In this document: positions 12,301-24,300 of the stretch, in pieces
How positions within the stretch are numbered: the stretch's first letter is position 1
Layout of the letters: every line of letters starts with the position of its first letter
NCBI GenBank assembly: GCA_037389465.1
Contig: JAZARR010000229.1
Location: forward strand, 781,501-845,500
Reading direction: 5' to 3'
From: Baylisascaris procyonis
Lineage: Eukaryota > Nematoda > Chromadorea > Rhabditida > Ascarididae
DNA: 64,000 nt
Notes under the pieces: model-generated
Database searches by the model: none
Seen by the model: the letters and a program-made list of their open reading frames with translations, nothing else
What the model was told of the DNA's origin: nothing
Translations under genes and position numbers: made by a program

Positions 12301-15300
12301 TTCGAATGCGTCCGAATAAAAAGACGTTTCGATTGCCACTCACGTTTCAGAGATCACCAATGAAAATACAATGTGCATTTTCTCTTTAAGCACAAGATAT
12401 CAAACAGTATTCGACGCTAGCTTATAATAAAACACTTTTTCAAGACAATTTCAATTGTAAAAGAAAATTTTTAGCACTTTTTACGCAACGAAAATTGCTG
12501 ACCGGTCAATTTTTTTTAACTGAAGCCAAAATTCATCTTCTGCCTCATCTCTACGCTCATTATCGTCCAACATATTCCAGATGCATTCGGTCAGTACATA
12601 TATTTCAGTTGTTAACCAGAGCAATGGGTTGGTTATCCAACAAAAGAAATTTTGACCAATCATCGTCACTTCTGCATAGTGAAATGTACCATTTATAAGA
12701 GGAACAAAAATTTCACTTACACTTCATACTCCTCAGCAGTTCTATAGATGGGACCACTTTTCATAGACGCTTCAGGGAACACTTCATATTTCTTGTCCTC
12801 TTCACGGCTCGTCGTGAACATGTTGTCCGTGGGAATATTTTGATTCAGCGTTCCGGCAATGTTCTGATCTGTTCCGGGCTCACCCGTGCCAGGAATGCGA
12901 TCTGAAATGAGCTGGCTTCTCTATAGGTTTCCTGGATTTTAAGGGTGGAGCAAAATTCACTGTTAAGCCTTTCATTGAAAAAAAGAGAATACTTACGGAG
13001 ACCTGTTTCGTCACCAGAAGAAGGAGTGGATCGCTAAAAAGACCTGCTTTATGAGAAAAACTTAAGCGATAGGTGAAGAGAACGATATATGAGCCAACAA
13101 ATGGGAAGGCTCAGTCGATTCATACAAAAGGTTGTAACTCAGGAATGCATCTTCAGGTTGTTCTTTCAATCACATAAGGAAAATAAGATATTGAAAAAGC
13201 TCAGGAGCTCAAAGAGCTTTGAACAAGCAAAATCGCTGGTCTTGATTTGATTAAATAGTCTCGAATGCGGGGAATTCAAAAAAGGAATAAATTTTTCCAC
13301 CTCTTTTGAAGGGTTTCAATGCGAAAAAAGCTTTCCGAATGCGACGAGGCGTATTCGACATGTATTCCCAATGCGACTAAACATATATCTTCTTTTGTTT
13401 CCGGTTACATTACAATGCTTGATTGTGTTCACCATCCACTTACTCAAAGAAGAGAACTTATATACAATTACAAAAATCCATCTAGCGATATGAACATCAC
13501 TATTATCCACAAACTTCCTCCTATTCTTATATACAGAGGTTTAAAGCAATTACTTAGTGTAGTCGAAAAATATAGGAACAAGATGCAACACACAAGTAAG
13601 ACTGATAAAAAGGGCATTTAGAAAAGATAAACGAAATTACAGGCATTAATGATCTGTTGACGATAGGTCTCTGAATTGACGTCGTTAAGCGTGAGTCCAG
13701 CTAAATAAGAGGCCGAAGTTTGGTCGGGGAATGGACGCATTAAACCCGAAACTCGAGGAATATTGAAGCGTTGTCGCATCTCCTGTTCACGTGTTTTGTC
13801 ACCATCAGGACGCTGCAACAAACACTTTCAAAATCACAACGTTTCGTTGCAATCAAAACGCAAATCATCCTAAACTTTCGCGGAATGTTCTTCAGTGTAT
13901 GACTATGCATTTATGATTGCACCTATAATCACGGTGTTCTCAGCCGGTATTCAATGAGCTGTCATTTAAAAGATAATCAGGACTCCATATGCAGTATTCA
14001 AATACAACCCCTTTGTAATTTATAGCTATGAGACTTGTACTTTATGAATAAAAGTCCTAAGGAAGTAATGAAAGTGAAGGCATCTGAAGTCAGGTCGTCA
14101 TGAAAAAGTAGCCATTTAATCTCGTTACTCAAAATTACATAGCACTTTTACAGAAAACATTTTGAGAGGACGAACACCAGTCGAATACTCTAAGTTCAAC
14201 AAAATTTGAATACATGAAAGGAAATGACACAATAAATGGATAGAACATACGACGCCATATTGTGAAGGGACACTGAGCACAACGTCGAGCATGCCCATGC
14301 TCTCCTGATACATAGGAAGGCGATCAATATCGATGGCATAGGATTCACGCACACGGATGCCAATTTGTGCTTCCTCGAGAACAACGTAGACTTCGGGTTG
14401 ACCCCTTTCGACATTGTTCACGTACACCAAAACGCCTTAAGAATTATGATGATTTTCTAATGTGCATTCCACTCTGAGAAATCTACTTTCTACTATGCTA
14501 ATTTTTGCTGATCAACTCGCATAATCGATTTATCATTTGCGAAGTGCTGTTGGCTCATCATCTATATAAAATATGGAAAATCTCATGCTTTTTGAATAAT
14601 ATGCATTGAATCACACTTGATGAGGTACAACTTGGACAAATCATCGATCCACTTGCTGCATAAAATAACTAACATACAAAGTTACGATAGCTGGCACCAT
14701 TTATACACTGCACAAATTTAGTGCAAAAATCCACAAAAGTACTATCCATTTATAAAAGTCCACCGTTGCAATACAGAGGCATCCGTCTGCACCACAAATG
14801 TGACGGAGCCTCTATGCTCTCCAGAATCCTCTGTGCAGAATCATTCAAGATCTGCACAACTTCGCTTTGTTTAACAAGTGTTTACACGGCTGCCTGGAGA
14901 AAAGAAAATAGACAGGCTGAGCATGACTAGAAGAGACTCAATGTAGTATCAGGAAAGAACCTTTGAAGCGTTGTAATCTCATGGTGTCGAAATAGCGAAG
15001 GATATTTCCAACAATGATGCTCGTTCGATATCTGAAGCGTCTGGTATCCTTTCTCGCTAGCACATGCACCCTATCAGTGCCTGTTGCTTCTATTACAACA
15101 CCAGTTATCACCGTTGCGTTCGTTGGCTGCACGAGATCCGCTTGACCGATATAACGACCGAGCAAACCTTAACCATATAAGCATTCTCGCTAGCACATGC
15201 ACCCTATCAGTACCTCTTGCTTCTATCACAACACTGATGGGTGCCTAGCCATAAATAATCCAAATAAAAATCTAAATCTAAATCAAGGAGAATCCATTCA

Positions 15301-18300
15301 AAAGGACACCCTTGTAGAGTAATTCAGGTAGAGACCTTTACAACGGGATTCGTCACCATATATAAGTATTAAGAAAGCGACAAAATGATGAAACGTTCAC
15401 ACTCACTTAAATAAGGGAGATTGGCTTTCTTGACTGCCAAGTAAGGGTTCGCTCTTGTTGTGGATTCATTCAATTTCGCAATAAGAGAAAGTGCTTGGAA
15501 TATCAAACATACTGAAGTCAACTTTTCTATTCGGGTATCTCTCGAGGCGAACTTGTATGCGAACCTCGGGGTTCGACAATGTCTTCGGAATATGCAACAG
15601 TGTGTAAACGCCAGGTTCGTCGAATACAAACTTATCATTGTCAATGGTGTTGAACGTTCCAGCACCCATTGCTTCGCCTAAAAACATATAGAGACGCATA
15701 TCCTACAAGGCCGATTCCAATACATTCAGTGGCTATGAGCACCTTTCACTGGAATCGAAAATTGAAAGGAACTTCTGACATTTGTCTGGTTTCACACATA
15801 CATCGGAAGGTTTATATTCTTTTGACGCAGTTATGCAACGTTGACGGATTCTTTGCCTTTAAAAATTACTGCCGCTTCCCCTTCAACGCACTCCATATTC
15901 CCATCAAGAGCGGGCGAAATTAATAAACCAAAAAATTTTTGTAATATAAGAAATTCTGATAACAACTTGCTTCATCGAGTATACTGCAAACCAATTATAC
16001 TGTTGGAGAAATTTTGTAGCAAACATAGCAGCCAGCAAACGACACTACAGTCATTAACAAACGGAGAGAGATTTAAACGATAATAAACAAACCGACTGCG
16101 GGTGGCTGATATTGTTGACAGCCGCTACTTGGTCTTCTCCAATAAAATAGTTGGCAACGGAACTTAGCGAACTTACAGCACAGGAAATAAGGCATATAAT
16201 CGTGATGAAATGCAGAAAGGCCTGGAACCTGAAAGCGAATACGAATTAGGCAGCCCGGCACCTAATTTAACAGGTAGCCGCTTTAGATTCTTAAAGACCG
16301 GGTGGGATGAGTGAGCTTGAAGGCTTGTAGTTCAGTTCCATGGAACTAAGTTGCGCTGAGGCAAAAAAAAAGCAAACAAAAGCGATGAATAATGGCATGC
16401 ATCCACAATTGCGCTCAGTTTTTCTCTCATTTTCAACTGCGACAAACAAAGGCTACAACTATGAAGTATCTTGAACTTATATAAGAGAGGAAAGATGTTT
16501 AAATTGGTCTAAAATTTCGTAAGATGCTGCGTTCACTCTTACGAATGAGTTCAGCGCAAGTGAATTTAGTGCGTCGCCCCAAAAATCACACATCAGTCGT
16601 TCACTGCTGGCAAACTTGCACAGCCGGGTCGCTTTATTAAGAACAAGCAAATTCGCAAGATGTCATTTCATCCCGATTCACCTCTAGCTTTTCGTTTCCT
16701 TTGACGAAGGAGTGAGAGTGGATTGCAGACTAACAGGTGCTATAGCATACCTCAAACTGTCCCATATAAGGATGGGTTCCGAATTCATAGGCACGTAGAG
16801 GATATCCTGGATTGTATGGTGTCTCTTCAATAACTTTGACGACCGGCTGATAGCTTGATTGCATTAGTTTACCTTCCTCGTCATAGCAGCACACTTGCCC
16901 ATAGTGTGTTGGAAAGCGGCTGAAAATTTCATCAATCCCCAACAAAATCCAAATAAAATGTCCACTCTTCCAACGAAAGGTCGATGGTTCAACGCAAACC
17001 TCACTGAGTTTCTTACTTGCCGCAACTCAATCATGCTGGCCTAAGAAAAAGTGAATGCTGGGGGCAAGCAAATTTGGAGCCCGATTAACAAAATACTCAA
17101 GGATCAGATAGCCATTTTTGAATGAGCTACCTGGACCGAATACACATTTTTAAGAATTTTTTTAAGAAATCGACATTTGTAGATATCTAAAATTTCAGCC
17201 GAAAACAAAAAGTTTGCATCATAAGTGCTTCAAGCCTAACTGGTTTGTACTAAACAAATATTGCAAATAATTTATAAAGCGAAGAAACATAACAAAACTT
17301 TCTCAATTTCTCATATTCAATTCAAACCGAATATGGCAACAATGTTCAACAATTGCATCAAAATTAAAACAAACGCCGTATTTTCACTGCCATGCGTCGT
17401 TCCATCACCCGCATATGAGCCATAAATATTTTGTGCTGACATATAGCAATTCTTTGCACCAATAGTTGTCGTGCACATTATATCGCGGAATACCTGAAAA
17501 TACAGGCGCTTCAATATACTGAAGCTCTCATTCTTATTTTTGAAAGATTTATTGGAAACCGGGAAGCGCCAAAGAGCTGTCGATCGGCTTATATCACCTT
17601 TCGCTTTCATTCTCATAAGGGTTTCCTTCACCACAAAAGTGGTAAGAATAAATGATCGGTTCTACCGTCAAAAAGTGGATTGTTATCCATGATCGATATT
17701 ACATGTTGAGTGACTCACTTGTGAGCATCGCGGATGTGGCATAAAACGTCCCAGATCCATTTTCGCTTGACTTTCAACACAAGGACATGAAGCATTCGTC
17801 TCGGTGTCTCTGATAAAATTCCACTGTGCGCCATCCTCATCAAACCTGTGATTTCATTTTATCAACTCGCTGATCCTAGGAATTCTAACCTGTCCAATTA
17901 CTACTGAAAACTTCAAACACAATTACAAACACATCATTTTCAACTGATCTCACCAGCACTAAAACTTTTGCGGTGGTAAACTTCTGGTAAAAATGCTTTA
18001 CGGAAAAGATGGGAACGAAGGTTGTAAATTGCTACTCTTCGTTTTTCTCGTTCTATTACCCGGTCTCCTGACCATTGCAATAGTAAAAGAAGTTACATAT
18101 ACATATCCACTAACCAATCATGGCACATTTCCAAGGATTTCTTTTTGACAAACTCCATACGTGCCTCACTATCTTGTTGTGAATAGGTGGTGGTCGAGAA
18201 CTCTGGATTGTTTGTTGTCCATAGCCAATGTAAAGAAATGGGCGCCGATACCAAGCTGAAATGAATCATTGCTATCCGTAATGAATTCTAGGTCACCGCT

Positions 18301-21300
18301 TATAATCATAACATTATGACAATATGCACAGTTCATCAATCACCTTGGCTACAGAGCTATTTTTCGACGTTTGTGATTGTATCGGCAGATAAAACAATGT
18401 ACCTATTTATGTTTCCTAGCGTGAAGAATATTAAAGTGCTGATGCCCTGCTGATTACATCACACGTGGGTGTATAAACCGGCTGGAAGAAAGCAGTGAAG
18501 AGAACGAGTGAAAAAGTGGGAACAAAGAAATATTCGTATCCCTCTTTCCAGACAATTTCTCAGAACAACGATATCTTCCAATTGGCAATAGAATAAACTT
18601 TTCTGTTTAAAACGTGACATGCAAAGATGTGAGATTATCGAAAAGGAGCAGGTAGCACCTTGCGTGTTTAAAGGTATGATGCACTGACTGCTACTCCCTG
18701 AAATAAGATTCGGGTTGCTCCACAAGCAATGAAATGGTGTGCATAACATCCTCGTACCCCTGTAAATGTTACATATGAAGTTGGGAGGTGTGCTAACTTA
18801 TTCCAAGATTTTTGCAGCGATAAGTTCAATAAAGGTGTCTTCGAATACGATGTCGCCGAAAATTATCCTTTGGCGATGTTGTCATCCCAACTCAATGGCC
18901 TTAGTAGTGCTCGGAAGGTCCTTGATCTCACAGAACGAAGTTTCGTTCTCGAAAATGGTCGAAGTCATGCATATAACAGGTAAAATTGTAGGGAAAGAAT
19001 TTTCTATGACCTTGCTCTGGCCGAGCTCAGTTTTACTCTGAACAGATGTTTGCAAAATTTTGCTCGAGCCTAGGAAGAACGACGTTAGCAATGATTTCGT
19101 ATCATACGAAACAAAATATCCACGACGTTTCATTTCGCAGAACTCTCCCCGACTTCGTTTATCACTACCGCATTTCCTTGCTTGACCGATATTTCTCAAA
19201 ATGCGCTTCTCGACCATTGTGATACTTTCATTCTTTGGTTATTACAGTTTAAAACATAGATTTATATGTACACATATGGCAACATCATATTGCAAGAAAC
19301 TATGAACAATTTTGAAAATGTTTTCTTGCGAAACAGAAACTAAGTTCATTCCTTTCGTTACCATAACCGATAAATTGTGGTCCTATTTCTCAGCCAAAAA
19401 AAAAGTCCACAATATTGCTGTACCCGGAAAGCAGATCTGTGCCAGTGTCGTCATTCGGTCTTACCGGAGCCAGCTTCAAATATCCGAAACGAAATGTAAA
19501 AAGTTCATTCATCCTCTCCCAATCGGTCATGTACCATCGCTCTACCTGATAAAAAATGCGATCAGCTTGCACATGTATCCAGGATAGCAGTAATGTGGAA
19601 GTGTAAAACACTTCGTTGAAATCTCGGTAACTAAGCAGTATTTTTCCAACACTTTTTACGTGGTATCTTCCTAAATCTTTTATGATAGTGTGATAAATCA
19701 ATAACAAGCTATAAGGAAGCAGGCGAGTGCTGATCGAATAACCTTCACATATCGAAGATTCAATTATTGTCTGAAAATTGTCACCAAATGAGTGATCAAA
19801 AAGCATACGAAGATCCCATCACACGTCCTATTTCCAAGAATAATGTGTAAAATAAACGATTACGAAGAAAGCAAGATGAAAGTAGCATGCCCTTCCTATG
19901 CTCTGAATAAACGATTACGAAGCAACAGGATTGAAAATTCACTCACCTGATAAAGGTTGATTCTTTCCTCTTGTGGTTTCCAGCGATATTCGAGTGTGTT
20001 TCTATTCGAATAGGTCGCTAAGCGACAAAGTGTGCGATGTTCAGGTCGAAATTTTCTTATCTGAAAGTTTCTGCTCAATTTCAAGATTTTTAATGCTGAC
20101 AGAAAAGTGATTCACAATTCGTATTTGCATAGCGGATCAAACTTTCGTCAAAAACATTTCGATTCTTTGAGTAATTAGGACTCTCTCGCATATAGGTATG
20201 TGCGTTATCCACTATGCATTCTCGGAAACATTTGTTTTTCCTCTCATTCGTGGAACAGGAATTTACTTAATACCTTCTACTGGATCTGACCCCCATAATT
20301 CGCTGCAGAAATCATACACTTCGTGCTAGCATAAAAATCACGGCGATTCCACTAATTTTGCATCTGTGATTAACGAAAGTCGCGATACTGATCATTCGCA
20401 TCCTAATAAGGCGAATTTATTCAATTACCCTTCATATGTTATTCACAAATATAGTCGGCACATTATGAACATACCATTTCATCAATCGAATATTGTTTGA
20501 GATAGCATTCGTTTTCGCTCTTTGCTGTCAATTACAAAAAGTTTCATATGAAAATAATATATTCATTTGGACAATGAATATTTTACCATCCGTTGAAAGC
20601 TCTCTAATTACGGTGCGAACAAAAATGTTTTTGTGAACAAAAATTTTGGTGAATGAATAATGCAGAACAATTAAAGGCAAGAAAAAACTAAGAAATATAA
20701 AAATAAAAGAGACGGTAGTCCGAATGTATATTCCCTCAAAAAGCTTACTTGATTATCCAATGATTCTTTGTATCCGATAACGTATAGACCAAGCTGTACA
20801 CCATAGATTGTATCGTCGCTGAGCCGTACATTTTGATCCATTACATTAATATCCGGGTTAGTGAAATTTCTTGGATACCATGATATTGGCATAACCTACA
20901 AATAAAATATTTCTGACACAAGTAGCCGAATTTTCATGAACTTTGACCCACGTGATAATGCCAGATGTGAATAAGCGATGTGAATAAAGCGATGATAATG
21001 AAAATGCCAGAGGAGGACGCAATAAGCACTAGAAACATTTGCAACAATCATGCAATTTGCATTAATATGAACCAATTTTGCGATGCTCTAGCAAATGTGA
21101 CAGTGGCTAGAAGATGAGAAATTGCTTTTGTTGAGAAAGGAATTCTCTATAAAGTTTGCTTAAGAGATGTGGTACTGGTGCCCATATGTTCGCTATTCAC
21201 CGAATTAATTGACGAAAAGTCTGAGAAAACTTCAAATACTTTTGAAAGTTGAGAGCGCAGCACCTCTATGCACATCCAAGGGGAGTGCGAGGTCAAGAAC

Positions 21301-24300
21301 GCGGTACATCGGACAAAGCTATTTTAATTATGGTTCAGAAATGGTGGATCTACAGCTCACTCAAGATAACCACTATTCCCCTCAGGCCAACACTCCCGGT
21401 CATACCTAGAACCTGAATATTTTTCAATAGAAAAACTGCATGGCAATCCAAGCATAACATCTTTTACTCGCAAAAACGGTACCACTGTAGAAGGCTTCAG
21501 TAAAATGGCCAGTTAAGAACTATCTTAGGCTGAGCATGCACAGCCACTATCGACAGCCTTTTCAGTTCTCTTATTCGAAATTTAAACACTTTTCTAGGCA
21601 ATGACTCCACAGCAGTATCTTCTTCCGCCCACCCCCCCCCCGTCCCAACTCCTTTTCCATTGTCAGCACTTGCAAAGAACACGGTTTCAGGGATGCTTTG
21701 GACAACGATCTCATACGATAATGAAAGGACGGATTGGGAGTGTAGTTACTATGGCATAGTTTATGTAAGCAGCAGACTTGATGTTGCTAGTTGAGCTAGG
21801 GAAGGATGTAAGGAGAGTGACTAGAAGCATCATAGACTTTCGGATGTTCGTTAGATCGTGCGGAAAATTTCGCTCAAGCACATGAATATGGGGTCACTTA
21901 TATTTGCCGAATCGGAAATCGGCTTGAAACGGTTGACTTGATCGTCGACAACGATTGATATGCACCTATGTGGAAAAGGGCGATAGCTGATATCATGGGT
22001 GAGAAAAGTACGTCAGTAATTACTAACTGCAATTATTGCATTATCATGATTAGTTACGCTTTGATATGGTCTTTTTATAGAGTGCAAAGTAAGAAAATCA
22101 AATAAAAATTAAATTTCTATGCTTACCGTCTGTTGGATGGGATTTTTGAACCAATCGTAAATGTTGCCGATATCCAAGCGCATCGGATCCAAAGTTGGTG
22201 GCACTGCAATAGACGATTACCACGGATTATTACGATATGAGGACATTATTTCCTGATGGAGTTACCGATGAGAACCCTATGAGGTGTACTTTCTCGTCTT
22301 TTGTCTGCTCAACTTACTTAGACTACTACTCGACGATCCCCTTGCTCTCGACGGAAAATTATATTTTCTTTATTTTATTGAAAATTATATTTTCTATTCT
22401 TCATTATTTGGAACAAGTGAGCGAGGTTATTTCCTGTCTACCGACTACCCTGCGGCGAATAAATCGCTTGGTGACTTTTCCTCCCTTTCTGTATGGTCTT
22501 CCTTTTAATTTAAAAGCAGGCGTTTGCGTTGAAAACGGAGATATTGATGAATAATATTGGGGTTGCAATGGATTATGATTAGCAGAGAAATTATGTTCAG
22601 GCAAAACGTGTAATCGGGATCATTGGTGGAGACAGTAACAGTGATAATAACGATTATTAGAATGGCGATAAAGACAAAAAAATGATGATGGAAATTAGTG
22701 GTGATAATAACATTAATAATATTAGCAAAAACAATGCAGAAAACAATAAAAATAATGATTAGAATGATGGCAATGGTGATAATAAAGACAATGATAGTAA
22801 CAGTAAAAATGACTATTTTTAATATATTTCAGAATTGATAACTAGCATGGTTGCTACGATACTTGCTATACAAAACATGAAAAGGCATCATATTTTGATA
22901 ATGCTTCATCCATCTATCACCATGGTGTTCGGAAGGGTTCAAACGTAGTTCCTAAAAGTCAAACTGCTCACTAGTTTGCAGAATGCCTACTATGTAACTA
23001 ACCAATACAAGGAATCTTATTCAAACTAAATGGAAAAGTTTTCTGATCAGAGGGAGTGTTTAGGGCTAAAAGTAGAACTCATATAGGTTACAATTTGCGC
23101 AGCCATAACCATCTTATTCATTTGCACCTTCAGAAGGCCAAAGTCTACATTAGAGCTTCAGGCGTGATAGGTGATCCTCTATTGCAAAATGATTCTCTGT
23201 CTCTTAAACGAGCATAAGTGGAGCCTATTTACAACGTTGCCCCATCAGTTCTATCCCGTTCCCTATCGATACACCGTTGCGGATTTTCTGCGTCACTCTT
23301 CCGCTATTTTCGAAAATAGTAAGCATTACTTACCAAAGTAAATGTACCCAACGAAGGCCTTTTCATCGTTGGCTCCACCAGTTTGGGGTTGGAAATATAC
23401 GGTCTTCGTTCCCCAATCATAGATCTTCGGTAAATGGCATCGAGCAATCGCCGAATTCAGCACGTCACAAGATGCTGTTTGGCGTTGTTCTATCATTAGA
23501 ATATAAGTCTGTGCTCGATCCAGACAAATCGCATTCACGTCGACGGTCATCTCTCCAAGCATGTTGACGATATTCGGATAGATCAACATCGGATCTACAA
23601 TGACCACAAATCGTTCATCATCGAGAAAACGAACATGGTGTTTGTAAAGAAGTACTTTTCGACGAGCAGCGGATGCCTTGAATGCTTCGAACACAAATAT
23701 AAAGGACGGTGAACAAGAATTTCAAGGCCTCAGTACCGCTAAAAAAAAAGTTGTCAGCAACTAATCATATGCTTATCTGGCATCGATAACAGAACGCTTT
23801 GATGCTGCATTAATTCGTAAGAAGTAATGAACAGCGGTATCAGCAGTGCAAACTGAATCGCACTGATCCTGTATGAAAACTGTCCCTACTCGGTAATCGC
23901 CCCGCCCCCCCCTCCCTTACTCAGGAGTCCTTAATAATTCTGTGCAACTCAACTAAGCGCTTTAAAATTTTGGTAAGTAGAATATAAGTGACTCCTCCAT
24001 CCCTTTTTGGCAGGCCTTTTGATATTTTTCAATAAGCTGCTTTAAAAATCATGAACTCATGGTTTTGGAAATTCCCTCAAGGCTACTCTCAAATATGCTA
24101 TTATTCAAATTTTGCCCCTCGCGAGATGAAATATTATGGAGAGAACAGTGAGTGAATTAGTGGAAGTAGGTGTGCTGAGAGATTTTTGCTTAAAATTTGG
24201 GCTTCTGAAGTGGGTGAAGAAAATTCCAACACTTATAAAACATTTCGACACTGACACCTTTTTATATACGATTGCACTTAAACACTCAAATCAATGCTGT

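Noticed and set aside
12481..12616. Minus-strand frame reading NERRDEAEDEFWLQLKK.
   Set aside because: It is in a different frame from exon 23, which overlaps its upstream part, and has no convincing acceptor. I kept exon 23 instead.
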